Below, piece by piece: positions 14,494-28,222 of a stretch of DNA of 64,000 nt (the first letter of the stretch is position 1; each line of letters opens with the position of its first letter). The DNA comes from Burhinus oedicnemus. Lineage: Eukaryota > Chordata > Aves > Charadriiformes > Burhinidae. The stretch covers positions 751,623 to 815,622 of the forward strand of contig VFFE01006970.1 of assembly GCA_008921705.1 (NCBI GenBank), given 5' to 3'. The notes beneath the pieces were generated by a model, which was not told the origin of the DNA, did no database searches, and saw nothing but the letters and a program-made list of their open reading frames with translations. A program made the position numbers and the translations under genes.

Positions 14494-16641
14494 CAAAAAG
14501 GCAGCCAGCATTCCTCACCCACACCTTTTGTCCCCAGAGCCGCAGCAGACAGCCGTGTTTGCCAGCAGCTGGCCAGCCGCTGCTGCGTTCAGATCAACAG
14601 GAGGGGAGCTGCAGGGAACGGGCGTTCCTGGCTGATAATGCCATTTAACTTGGGACGGGACAAGATGTACCAAAAAACATCAGGTGCCCGGGGTCCATGG
14701 AAACACCCTGGAAGCCAACAGGGAAAGCACAGATTTCTTAAGAGCACTCCGTCTTTTATGATATTCCTGCAAGTCAAGCATCAGCCCAACCACAATGTAG
14801 CAAGAAATTTTTGTAGCCATCAAGGTCTGCTCCGTTTCTAGCCCCAGATGCCCTCACATCAGAGGGTGGCACACAACCTACGTACCACAAGAATCCCAGC
14901 AAATAACTCAGTTTGATGTACTATTCCTTGTTCCTGGCCGTGGGTGTGATCAAGGTTGCCAAGCGTTCAGCAGTCCCGGGTATTTCAAGAACAGTGGCCT
15001 CTGTCCAAAAATCAGGTTCATTATTATATTCTGGATGCATAAGGCCCCATAGTATATCAAACAGGTTTTGCGCTGTCAATAGACAAGTAACAGTCTCATA
15101 TTCACCAACTCTGCTCCTCATCCAAAATAACCCCAAGATTTTTTAAGTATATGTAAAGGCACAGATGTTACAATAATAACAGAGTTTAAAGTAAAACCGT
15201 ATGAAGGTACTCCTCTTCCTTTTAGACCTACTCATTAAAGGAAACACTATATAATGTGACTTTTTTTTCTTTTTTCTTGAAAGATTCCTCGCCTTGTGCT
15301 CCAGAAATAGCACAGACCTCCAAGGACACTAACTACACAAGAAGCGCTCCTCTGCCCCACGCGCTTTCCACCTGAGCTTACCAACCACAGAGTCTGGCAA
15401 TGCTCTCCAGATCCCACTATACACTTATTACCTTGGCCAGTTTGACTGGGGCCTAGGAGAGCATTTAAGGTGGTAATACATTGCACATAAAAGCAGCAAC
15501 TCTCTTCATTAAGTTTAAAGCAAGCTCTACCTCGCCTGTGGGACTAAATAAACAAAAAACAATAGCAAAAGTAAAGAAAGCTCCTCCAAAAGAAACTGCT
15601 CAGAAGAGTCAGTGCTTTTAACGTTAAAAAAACCCAACTTCTCCAGAAAAGTTTCTCTTGCAAGTAGAACATACTGGAGCTGGTTTTTTTTTTTTTCTCC
15701 TGCTCCATCATTGAGTTCTACCTTGTGTGGCCAAGTCAAAGTTCATCAAATCATTAACAATTGTTAATGCTCACAGATGTAAAATCAGGCATATTTCTAT
15801 GCAATTATTTCCTTTTATTACAACGGCACAGTAGAAACTGATCAAGAAATGTTTAATTTTATTTTTTTATCCATACAATATTCTGGAATAAGATTGCAAG
15901 ATGCAGTGCCATCCTCCAGGGAAATCTTCCATGCTTGCAATCTCCTAAATAATAACAGAACTGCACACTTCACAATCTCTCTGAGGTATTGTCTTATTTT
16001 GATGTGTGTAAGAGGTTATCTTTTGAAACAAGCAAAGTGACAAAGTGCCCTGTAATTCAGTGTCAGAACAGGTTATGCACATCTGTGGTAATTCAAACTC
16101 AAATGACCCTCTCCATGAAATATATCCTGAGGTTCTGATCCCAGAGTCTGTTCCTCTTCTGCAAGCAGTTCAGTCTTTCCTCCCACCTCAAAGAGACTAA
16201 AAGGTATTAAAATAGTTTTTTCCTATGGCTAGACCTGAACTAAAAATTGTAATCAGCTGCTCAGATATATATGAGAAAATGCAGTTCTAAAAATAGTGGC
16301 AACTAAGCAGAATATTCTTACCCATATTGGTGGCAAAAGAATTTTTCCTTAAGATTGGAAAACTACAGTGAAAATAACAGAGCTTGTGTCCTTATCAGCC
16401 TTCCTTTCAGTTTGGGGTTAAGGGAAAGATGATGAACATTACAGGTTTAATTATCATACCTGAACCTTTGACAAGGGAGTATCATTTTATGCTCCCCTGG
16501 GAAATCAGAATGAGGATGCAAACTGACAACTTCCCTTGGCAAGTCCTTGTTCTGTAAACCCAGCATTTTCTGAAAAGCAATAACATATAAGCGATACATG
16601 AAATAATTTTGCACAGGAGGCAAAGACACACAGCTTTCTTT

Positions 16642-16666
16642 AAAAAAAAAAAAAAAAAAAAAAAAA
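16642..16666. repeat. Poly(A) tract, A25
   Basis: Twenty-five uninterrupted A residues, flanked by T-rich sequence on both sides. Frames read through it give runs of Lys or Phe and are spurious. Confidence 0.95.
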
Positions 16667-17574
16667 GGCAGGGGCTTTTCTTTTTCTTTAAATATAAGAC
16701 AAACAAATTTATCTTTCAAATTGAACAGAAAGAGTATGCCCTACCTGAACTCCACCAGTTTTACACCTTAAAAAATGCAAAAATCAAGCAAAGGACTGTA
16801 GCACAGAATTCATCAAGTCATTAAAAAAAAAATTAAACTAGAGTTTAATATAAGCTGCGTATTTATGTAGCACTATCCAATGCCTTCTCAGTTTCTAAAC
16901 TATTACTTGCAACATTTTTACCTAAACTGGCATGATGGAAGGAACCACTAAAACATTAAATGTTCAGAAAAAAAATCATGTTTGTCTTCTCCCTGCTCAC
17001 CATTAAATATGCATTAAATTTAAGCCAACTATTCTTAAGGACTGACCACCTTTGAAACTGCACGAGTCTCCATATGTTCCAAACGTAAATGTTCAACTGA
17101 GTTCCTGAAAAGTTAAAACATTGTGCTATGACTTATGCATTTGCACCTAGGTTTTATTAATCCAAAGCTGGTAGACTCGTAGCCTATTCACTTTAATTCT
17201 ACAAAAATACAAGCTATCATTAACGTCGAAGAGCAAGATAAGCCGCCAGGAAACTTCTCCCTCTCTTCCACCTCAACCAGAGAGTTGCTCCTGGGCACAG
17301 ACAACTTCAGGGAGCCCAGAGAGGGCAGTTCTCCCCACCACAGCAGCTCCTATTTGGGGTACCCACTCACATTCCCTCCCTAGGAGAACCAGAGCGTGAG
17401 AGGGGAGACTAGGAAAGGCCAGGTTTCCCCCCCGTCTGTACATGGGAGATGGACATCTGGAAATTCTCCATGTTCCTCAGTCTGAATGTCACCACAGAAA
17501 CCGGGAGCAAGCCAAGGCAGCTGCTTCCCCACCTGGGAGGCAAAGAGAATTCTCCTCTGCCCACGTAAGGGATG

Positions 17575-17604
17575 CTCATGTAAGGGATGCTCACTGCTTC
17601 GGGG
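17575..17604. repeat. 15-bp tandem duplication
   Basis: GTAAGGGATGCTCAT is followed immediately by GTAAGGGATGCTCAC, two copies with one difference. Confidence 0.85.
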
Positions 17605-18040
17605 TCTTCAGCACCTCCTGGGCTTCATATGTGACAAACAGATGTCACAGTTACCAGTGCCAAAAGACGGAGCGAAGAACAGAACGTTTTAAGTGCAGTA
17701 GATGGGAAATGCCTACTGTGGACAGGATGGCCACAAAAAAGTAATGCCCTATCCCAGAGGAGCACTGCAGGTAATACGGCAAAAGAAACACCAGAAGCAG
17801 CTTTCATTACAGATTGGGAAAAAATTACAGTGTATTTAAAACTTGAGGGGAAAAAAAAAATTGCTGGCCCTGGATTTATGAATGGGTACACGATTAATGA
17901 AAAAAAGAATTGCCAAATGCCTGGATTACAGCAGAATTTGCAAAAGAGCATGACAATAACTTTGTGCACTGGTTATCTGCAATTTCAGGGAAAAGCCCTC
18001 TAACTGCAAAACATATTTGTGCTTCACTCTATAGAATTAT

Positions 18041-18076
18041 TCTCTCTCTTTCACTCCCTCTCCCTCTCTCTCTCTG
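18041..18076. repeat. (CT)n-rich tract
   Basis: A pyrimidine tract of CT dinucleotides and CCCTCT units in intron 1. Confidence 0.9.
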
Positions 18077-21000
18077 TATTTATCTGAGTCAAAGAAAACT
18101 CCAAAAGCATTAAAAACAAACATTAAAAATGACTGAGAAGATCCAAATAATTATTCCTGCCAGCATAACGTGTATTCATAGAATATAGTATAAGATTACA
18201 TGTTTTCCATGTGCAGTTTAGGGTAGATGTATTTTTTTCTAGGAAACTTCAACTGTTCATAGTCAAAACATTAGCTGAAAGGTACCACTAACTGAAAAGT
18301 ACATTTTTAGGCAATGAAAGAGAAACATACATACATTAAAAAAACCCACTTTATATCCACTGCATATATACTACTACATCCAGAAAAGCATGTCGAGTTT
18401 GTAGAACAAAGAACTCAAAAGGCAGAAGGTGTGAACGTGAGAGGCAGCAACGTAATCCAAATTCAGCCTCTCCTGAAGGTATTACAAATGCTGACACCCT
18501 GGCTGACACAGTACCAGAGGTGAGGTAAATAAGGAAGGTATCACACTGGGCTCCTGAAGAGATGTGCAAAATGAGGAACTGACACAGAAGTGTATTTTAG
18601 ACCTTGCATTTTGCTCTGTTCTTTTTAAGGTCCTTGCCAGGAGAAGGGCCTGTGGTCGGTCAAAGGAACAGCTACCAGTGAACAAGGAGACGGCGTGATG
18701 CCAGGTGAGAACTTGGGAGTCAAAGACTGTATTTGCGACAGCGGTGGGCTGAAACAGAAGTTTGAGGTGAAAGAAGTACTGTCTCAAGTCACTACGAATT
18801 CTGTAATTAAAAATCAAATCCTGTTTGCGGAATCAAACTCTGAACTGTCTGCTGTTTCCGTGCCTACAGATACACTCTCTTTTCATGATCGTGAACTCTT
18901 ATGAGACCTGGATATATTAATTTTATGACCATGTTGGCAATAAATGGCAATTTTGTTCATCATAAAATTGCAGAAACATTAAGACTGAGTCGATCATATG
19001 TGGCTCATCAACAGCTCGACTTCACAAAGAATTTCACACTGACCAACTTTTAAAAGGGTTTTCTTGAAAAAATAAAATGAAATTTTAAAAAGGAGACAGA
19101 GGTACAGAAAGTGTACGTGTAGACCAATTACAAGCGTGATTTAAAGGTACAAAAGACCAGACTGGGTGCAGTGTCTAATAAGACATATTTTCAATAAAAT
19201 CAGTCCTTGCCGTTAGACTACTTATAATCAGGGCAAGTTAGACTTGCTAATTACAACAATAATATCCAAAGTGTTCTGTTTCACTGTTGATAAACGTAAT
19301 CATTCATATTTCTCTGGGTGCTTTTTGTTTCCATTATGCCCATCTGTATAGCAAAGCCAAATCTTCACGCAAGCACATACAAGTTTTGCAAAGTATTTGA
19401 AATCTTAAACCACAGATAACACTGCAACAACCAGTGTCGAGCTCCATTTCTATGAAATTCAAGGATTAGTACCCCTGATTATCAATATTGTTCTCAATGT
19501 AAGAGGTTATAATTATTGTTATATTTAGGACTCTTATTATTGGATTACAACGACCACATTGTTCGACTGCAGCTGTGGCCTTTGCACACGAGAAATGCTG
19601 AAGTGTGCTGAAAAGTTAGTGTGGCTGATAATGGCAGCGGAAAGCTCTTTGCTAGTGGAAGGGAGAGGAGCCTGCCAAACAACCCACAGCATCATTAAAT
19701 ATCAGGAATCCCTCAAATGAAGCTAATCAAAGGAATGCATCCATTTACTCCTGATAAACACTACTACACCCAACTGCAGGGGCCCAGGGCAGCCACAATG
19801 GGGATGGGATGAGAAAGTGTGCATTCATCCTCATAATTCAACATATAAAATGACAGATATTAAGCTCAGGGCTAGAAGTTCAGCACACTTTGGGAGGCAT
19901 CTAGAGATAAACTGGAAGTATCTGAACTGTAATGATTATTTTTTCTGCCCTCCCCCCAAATCCTACTTGTATTCTGAACAAAGACAATATAAGCTAATGG
20001 TATTCTACCAAAACCAGAAGTTCTACAATAAACTGTCCAAGCATTATCAAGATTACAAGACTATAAACACTGAATGAAAAACTCCCCTAAAATTTCAAAG
20101 AGGAAATCCCATTATTGTCTCAATTTTTTTCCTACTTAAATCTATGTTCTCTTGATTTTTGAAGCTGCTTTGAGGGCACGGCATGTACCATCAAAGCTTT
20201 GCAAAAAGCAAGAGGAGAAAGTGGCATTGTCACTTTACATGTGATAACATATTTTTATGATAGACAAGAATCCAGCCAGTCTAGTCTTATTCAGGGTCCC
20301 ATGATGCTAGAGTCTGTAAGAAGTAATATACAAGTAGAAATGGCTCTGACCCAAGACGCTTGATAAACTTCTCTTTCCCCATGAAATTCAAGCTGGCTAG
20401 CTAATAAAGGCAGGTCCCTCAAAAGCTACTTTTATTTCTACTCTGCTTCACTTTGCAGTTTTCACGCTCTCACAATCACTCTCCTTCTCATTTTTCACGT
20501 GTGCTCCAGTTTGCAGAGTACCTGAGGAAAGGGAGGTCTTCTTGGATCCAATCAATGTTAAACTTCTTCCTCAAAGTACTATATTTCAGCTCCAATTATC
20601 ACATGTAAACTAGAATACATTGTAACTATCTTAGCATATAGGCATTTTTCAATCAATATTACAAAGTTCGGGTTCTAAATACCATTAACTAACAGCTATT
20701 TGATTTATGTTTCATCAGATAATTTTTTTAAACTTCAAACACTACCATTTTTCTCCTCTAAAATGACTCCCTGTACAACATCTGTCTGCATCACTACCAC
20801 TGTAGGGATTTGATGTTTTCTAAGAACTTGCTACCATACATCAGACTGTAAGGAGTAACTTTATTACTAATTGTTTCCCCCTAAAATAGAAAGCAATTTA
20901 TGAATGAGCACAACAAAAAGTTTTCCTCAGCAGTGTCCTTCCAACTCTAGAGTTTCTAGAGATTTATCTTTGTGCTAGCATAAAGCAACTTTACAAGATT

Positions 21001-24000
21001 AAAACTCATCGCCAAACATATAATACTCTGGTGCCTGCAAACAAAAATGCTACACCACTGGGTTACAAGGGCAGAACAACTGTCCATCTAACAGCATGTG
21101 GCTTTATTACTTCTCCAACGTGTCTCTCAAGCAAGCAGCGAGCACTAATGATATTAATATAGGCTGAGTTGAGTACCACCAAGTTCAAGCACACCACCAG
21201 TGTAACGGTGCCAGAGCTGGAAAGGGCTAGCGAGGGCGCAGTCCGCTCAAAGCACACCAGCCCTCCATCTGTCCCAGCCCTGGGGCTACGGCTGCGCATC
21301 TCCAGTCGCAATTGCACTAAGGCACAGCACCTGCCCTCAGAGCAATTTTGCACCGCACAGCAATGACAAACTACCAGATTCCCCAATATGACTGTAAGCA
21401 CTGAAATGCAATCACCGTATCCCCTTAAGGATGGGAGGCTTTGTCTAAATAGGTGTGGTATTGGCTTCTTCAACAGTTTAGAAGGGGCTATAAAGCTGAA
21501 AAAAAACCCTCAGGACTTAAGATACGAAAGTGTTCATTTTCCATAGCTTTTCACTGTCTCCCATGATTATTTGCAGCTGTGCTTCACACTAGCACAGGAC
21601 TATAGGAAGTGCAAAGCCATCGGGTGTCCAAGCCTACAGCAGGCAGACAAGAGGGAAAGTTTCTCCAAACTCTGAGTGAACTCCCTCCCATTTAGTCTTC
21701 CTTCTCGCAACGCCCATGCAATTCCCAGGCTTGGAGCTCTCTTCAGCAGAAGCTCGCACAATTCAGCACAGTGTGAGATTTGGGATGGTTTTAGGGTTGT
21801 GGGCAGAAGAAGCTGTACATCCCCCTCCACATGACAAAGAAACATCTGTAACTTAAAATCACTGGTCAAATACTTTGATATGTGTAGGAGTGTCTTGAAG
21901 AAGAAAGGGAAAGCTAGACTTCTAATATCTCTCACTTCCATCACTTCACATACATCTCAGTAACTGTCCCACCCCTCCGCAAAATATAAATGAATGATAT
22001 ATTAAAGGGAATAAACAAGTATAATATGTAACAGAGTCAGAAGATGTTTATGTAAGCCAAGCACACCCCTGACATTAACCAAGTACGTAAATAAGCACTG
22101 GTTGTTCTTTCAAACGCCTTCCCGTGTTTTTGCATTTTTACAGCACACTCCGGAGCAGCCACATTAAACACGCTGTTGTTGTCACAAGAAGGGCGCTCCT
22201 CTTCTCCCTCCCTCACATGGGCTAATATATGCTATTACGCAAAACAGTCAAATAAGCTCTGCCACAGCCTTTATTGTAGTTCTTCACCACCAAAACCAGC
22301 TTTGCTGCCAAGAATTTATTATGTCAGAAAGCATCCTTCCAGAGCAAGCTGGAACACTGTGTCCCCAAAGCCATAATACAACAGTTGTTAAAGCTTTCCT
22401 TTACCTCAGTGCTTTACACTGTCTCCCACCACTGGAGAAATCTGCTAACGGTTCAGATAAGGCTTCAAGATTTATTTGGTGATGCCATCACACAGGGTGT
22501 GCGGATTTCATGCAGCCCAGCAGCATGGTTAAAAGCAATGCAATTCATTTTGCAACATGAGCAATTCCTCAGTTTTTCTACGCTTACACTGAACATCTCT
22601 CCAGAGCAACAGTGGACAAGATGCTAAAGCTTGGCTGGGAGTGTGTATATGGTGACTTCCACCCATGTTCCAAATTATTCTTCCTTCCCCTGGATATGAT
22701 TTTCCTTCTAATACCAGCAAAATCATCCAGCATTCACTGGCTCTATCTGCCTTCTCCCAGGAAGGATTTCAGAATTAAGCCAGAACCCTAATGACATCAC
22801 CCATAATCGGACAGAATATGTTCAAGTAACTTTACAAACAGTCCTACAAGTACAGCTTTATTACATGCTGATATGCACAGATCCTGTGTATGTTAAGAAG
22901 TGAAAAACATTTCAGCTTTAAGCTTCTTGGCTAAGACAATCTGCTTCAAATTATATTGAAACTAGAGAGCTTTACAGAAAAGTACATGCAAGGACAGCTT
23001 TACATGCCGGCTCTTCCCTCGTGCTCGTTAAAAGAGAACATATTCCATAATATAAAATCTACAATATGAACCGTAAGCCTGTAAAGTGGCAGTGCAACCC
23101 ACACAACTAGATCATGGAAAAATACACTTGTTAGATTTTTATTTTCTTTTGCAATATACTTTTTAAAATAATGTTGTCAGCTTTGCATAAGTTGTAAATA
23201 CATAAAAGTTTAAAAAAAAAAAATCTGTTGAAGTGACAACCTCAGTTACACTTTAGCTAGTTTCTCATTTTGCATAATCACTTGCTCATACAATTTATCC
23301 ATATGAGCAAAAAGCAGTAACTAGGAATTAGACCCTTCAAAGACTGAATTAATCTACAGCGACATATTAGTCTCTTTCAAGTCTCGTCAATGTTGTATCT
23401 CCAGGAAAGAGAAGTGAACGTTCACATGGAAAGTAATGTGTACATGTCACACAAAATTAATAACAATTTGTTTTTAACTATTAACTGCATAGTACTAAAT
23501 TAATGGTATGAAACTGCTGTCCCTGAAGCTCTTCCCCAAAGAGAGGATGAGGTACTTCATTAAATATTAGTATTATACACAACATAACTTTGTGCAAAAC
23601 GCTACAGTTTAGTGCTACTAACATTTTATAATGCACACATATACACACATTTAGTTAACCAATTCAGAGGCCTAATGCTGGGAAACACAAAGAAAAACCT
23701 GATGTCTCCACACTTTGCCGCTGTTGCGGGGAACACCGAGAACTGTCTGTGGGGAAGTGGAAGATGCGCACTGTGCTCAGCCTCCCAAGCAATTCTGTAG
23801 AAATCAATTTCGGTAGAAAGAGGCCAGAAACATCACAGAAAACATGCCATCAGTGAGAGCTCTACTCATATGGAGCCCTCCAGAAGGCAGCACAAGGTAA
23901 AGAGATGCTCTCGTGCATTTTGCTTAGCCCTACTTACAAACAGCCTTGCCCCAAGCCACACGGAAGGCATGGCAAACCAAACCAGAGTTGAGACTTAACG

Positions 24001-24054
24001 AGGCTGCAGTTCCACAACCTCTGGTATATTGTTGCCATAGCTTATCACATAAAA

Positions 24055-24102
24055 GAAGAAAAAAAAAAATAAAAAAAAACCCCAACCAACCAAAAAACAC
24101 AT
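24055..24102. repeat. A-rich low-complexity tract
   Basis: A runs followed by CCCCAACCAACC and AAAAAACAC. The same AACC-with-A-run style recurs at 37.8 and 46.9 kb. Confidence 0.85.
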
Positions 24103-24504
24103 AAAGTTTTTCCACTGAATTAATTTTGAGCTTGGGTTTCCTTTGTGTGATCTTCACCCTTTATCCTGCAATATCCATGGCTGGTAGAACTAAATATTTG
24201 TATCAGTCAGTGTGGGATAAAGTGTCCCGATTATGGATACTCCTGCCCATTTCCACAAGACATCACCAGGAAGTAAATGCTGTTTAAACAGTTCCTCTGT
24301 TAGTTGTATATAGCCAACTGTACTATACTTCCTGGTCTTGCTCCATATCTCCTGCCCATTTAAGCATTGTTTATTTTCTATTGAAAAGTAATGGAGAGGG
24401 CATATCAGTATAAAAATACTAAGTATTTCCATTAGCACCTCATCCAGACCTATTCAAAAGCTGAGGAAAAAACAAAACCAAAAAGTACAAAGAAAATCTG
24501 AATT

Positions 24505-24594
24505 TTCACTTTGCAGAGTTTAACAGAACTTGTTATGTGTACTAATTTTCCTTCTGCAGAGTTTAACAGGACTCATTATATGTACTAATATTCC
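24505..24594. repeat. 43-bp tandem duplication
   Basis: Two adjacent copies of a unit containing GCAGAGTTTAACAGRAC and ATRTGTACTAATWTTCC. The GCAGAG anchors are at 24513 and 24556, giving a 43-bp period. The copies differ at a handful of positions. Confidence 0.88.
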
Positions 24595-26499
24595 TACTGT
24601 ATGAGAGATTCCTTACTCCGTATTTATTCTTAAAAGTGTACCTGAAACATAAGGTGGATGCCATGTCAAGTAGTCGTAAAAGCGGAATGAATTAATAGTA
24701 ATAATTATTTTGATCACAGTAATTCTGGCTGACTTTGCATGCCTTACTCTTCGTTGCTAAAGACTGAAGGAAGATTGTCCTTGTTACCTGCCACACACTC
24801 CTTTGGTCTCATTAAATATAAACTTTCTGAACCTGAGTGAGACTTAAAGGATGGGGATTTTTTTGAAAGACAGAGGACATATTTATTTCAAGTATTTGTT
24901 CTAAGGTATCAAATGCATCATTTCCAGCATCATTTCCAAATGCCAACCAGTCTGTTAAACACGTATTTATCAGCTGTATTCTGATTTTGCATCCTCATGC
25001 TTATGTATTATATCAGCCTCCTGTTAAGAAACAGTAATACCTTAACACTCTTCAGTTCTGTCAGAATCTCGTCACTAACTTGAACTATTTCAGAAATTAC
25101 AGGGCTTTTAATAATAAAGCAGGCATGAAGCACTGGTAGATAGGAAATGACAATTCTAATACCTATAAAGATAAGGTGCAATTCCCCTTCTCATGACAGG
25201 TTCTGCTCTGCTAAAGTCCCCTTCAGAGCTGGTTCTCTGCCTAATGGCCAGTTTCACAACCGTAACACGGAGAAAAGTGGAAAACGACTGGAGTCATTTT
25301 GCAACACACTGCCCCAGTGCCTAAGTGAGCCAGTCTTGCAGCCAGATGATACGATTTCTCCCTGAAGACCATTGCCTTCTGCCCAGCTGTCCGAGGCTCC
25401 CTCAGCTGGAACTGCCACATTCCCATCTGCAGCCCACTCCCACAGAAGTACTATGGGTTTTGCACACCAGCAAGAATTTAGTTGGTAACATCCGAGCACC
25501 ACTGGTGCAATCCTTAATAGATGAAAACCTGTAATAAGGCTTGAAATATCCTGCCACGATATTGTGCCAGTAAGACTACGTGGCCAACTTGTGGTTACAG
25601 TCAGGTAAGAAAATCTTAACCATGGGCAAGATCGTGGGAAGAACCCTAACGATCATCTTCAGCAGAGGGGCTTGTTAGGATTCCCACTTGGAGAATCCAT
25701 CTTACCACCAAACTGGAGGTTGCGTGAAGACCAGGTAGGCTTTACCAATATCAACATCACTCTCATTTATTCCTTTCCCAGCACCATCTGTTACTCTACC
25801 AGCCCAACCCATTGTCTTTATCTCCTCCTTATTCTCTGTGCACCTAAACAGGAATGGGAAAACCATTTTATTCTAGCATCCATTTTTCTTCCTCCTCTCT
25901 CTCCCTGCATAGCTCCAAGGTCAGCATCTCCTGCAGCAGTCAGCTTTCCTTAGTGGCAGGAGCCGTAGAGCAACCTGACAAGAGCCTCAATGATTTAGCT
26001 GCTGCATGAGAGCTGCTAACATCAGCGAAGCCACCCAGAAAGAGTATTAGTTACTACTTCCACCTTACTCCCATTATTTGGGAAATCTGTGACTAGCAGT
26101 AGAGGTATTCGTCATCCTCCAAATAGCAGGCTGGCAATATTATGCCGTGCCAGAACGAGAATGAAAACTATGTTTCTTCATAAAAATTCAAACTCTGAGC
26201 AGCCTGTAGGGATCCTCCCTCCTTATCAGGAGAACTGCGTCTCCACCATTTGCAGATAGAACTTTATTATAACCTATTCACATTATAAACCAGACTTTGA
26301 CAGACAGAGCAGTGCTTTGATTTCCAAGCATTTAACAGGAGGTCCTATTAATGAAACACTTTCAACCCACATCATTCAGGTAGGGAGCGATTTTGCTAAC
26401 GTGTCTCACAAAGTCTGAGCACCACGTTAGTGTTAGGCCCATCTTCTCTGACACAACTTGACACTTCAGTCATACGTTAAGCTCTGAAGCATCTGTTCC

Positions 26500-26780
26500 A
26501 TAATAAACTGTTCTGTGTTTGCCAAGAACCCAAGCACTGCCTTTTGGATGAGTACTGCTAAGTTGCAAGCCATAATTTAATACTCATCTGACATTGATGG
26601 TGACCCAACGTTTAATGGAGCTTAATGCTCTTCTGATGCCACTGATTAAATTATTGCTCAGTAGTCCAGTTTCATAATCTACAATTTGCAAGGAAGCAAG
26701 ACAGATATACAGGCACTGTCTCCTCTCACATCAGCGAATCGGTTCACTGGCAGGGAAAGGTTCCCTAATTGAACTTATAG
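26500..26780. promoter_or_regulatory. Candidate conserved non-coding element in intron 1
   Basis: A block of about 280 bases of complex, non-repetitive sequence, rich in homeodomain-type TAAT/ATTA cores (ATAATTTAATAC, GTTTAATGG, CTTAATGC, GATTAAATTATTG) spaced evenly, with no open frame of note. The dense TAAT content and absence of simple sequence resemble vertebrate developmental enhancers. No alignment was possible, so this is a guess from texture. Confidence 0.25.
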
Positions 26781-28206
26781 GTAAGTACACTACAGTGCAT
26801 CATTTGTCAATACACAATTTTGTTCAGATGCTTAAGCCAATTATATTATTATGAAAAAGCAAAGCATGAATTATTCCCAAGCGCAAAGGGAAAATATGGG
26901 TAAAAGCTTTGACCCAGCATGTGCAATGACTTCATAACGTCCTGAGCACTGTCCAGGAAACTCAGTCCTCTGGCCAACAGGAGTTTCTATTCATTTTCCC
27001 CCCGCTAGGTTGTTTAGCAGCTTGGTCACTGCTTAGACACAGCTGTGCAAACAATCTTTCAATGTTTGGCCTGATGCTATTGAACTCCATCCCAAAATGT
27101 CTCTCCCCTCCATTCTGTACATAGACGAGAAAGGCTAATTTGGATGCAGAGGATTATAGGCTTTCGTAGTCCAACTTAAATCTGTAGATCCCAACATTTT
27201 TGAGTTTTGAAAGAATTTTAAGAAGTAAATTAGCAAGTTTCAATTTATATCTAAGACAGTTGGTAGCAACAGTACTTTCTAAATCATCTCAAGAAGGCCT
27301 GTTCCTATCTTGAAGAGAAAAATGCCCCATGAACGCCCAAATGTTTTAAAACGATTAAGAGCAATTAAACAAAAGCAATGAGAAAGTAATGTTTTAAAAA
27401 TGCCTTGGATGAGAACAACTAGAAAAAGTTTCTGAGGGTACAGACACAAAACCCAACAACTGCATTTTTTTAGCTTCCCAGAAAGTAAACCCTTCATCCC
27501 AGATAAAACAGAGGAACAGTGTCAGTACACAAGTAGTTTTGCAGGTCTATTCATTATTACATTATTTTCACAGCTATTGGCAACCCAAAAACACACCACC
27601 CTCAATAAAATAACTAAGGACCAACTACACACAAACTGAATGCTAGATGCTGGCATGAATGCAATATTAATGCTGCAGAAATAAAGTCATCAAAATCAGA
27701 AAATCCCCAGAGTAAGGTTTCCAAGGTGTATGTACCTCAACTACACCGCAGTTCTCAAATATGGGCCTCATTTCTGAGACTGTACACAATTTTAACTTCA
27801 AGCATGTGAATACTCCTACCCAAACGAGAGTAGATCACGGTAGTGCTTTATGTAAGGGTGAGTTTGCGCATCTTGTTAGGTGATGAAGCTTTAGTTCTAG
27901 TGGAAAGTTGCAGAGTTACTCCTGTCCTTTCAGCTGTTAGTGGGCAGAGACTAAATAATTTAATTGATATTATGGAAGGTACAAACATCAGACTTACGTA
28001 TGCCCTTTTACAGTCTCTCTCAGAAGTTAATGTGATTACCTTAGAATATTGTTAAAGTCTCAAAAGCATTTGGAGATATTAAAAAAAAAGCTTTCCCATT
28101 AAACACACAGTATTAGCCACTGTAATATATAGAACATGTTCCAAAATTAATTCTAGTACAGTTTTATACAACCATAAGGCCTACCGACTTCTTCCTTCAT
28201 TTTTGG

Positions 28207-28222
28207 TTTTTTTTTTTTTTTT
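28207..28222. repeat. Poly(T) tract, T16
   Basis: An uninterrupted run of T in intron 1, equal to an A run on the CNKSR2 strand. Confidence 0.95.

Noticed and set aside
16447..16824. Frames reading through the A25 tract
   Set aside because: Homopolymer-driven Lys/Phe runs with no conserved flank.
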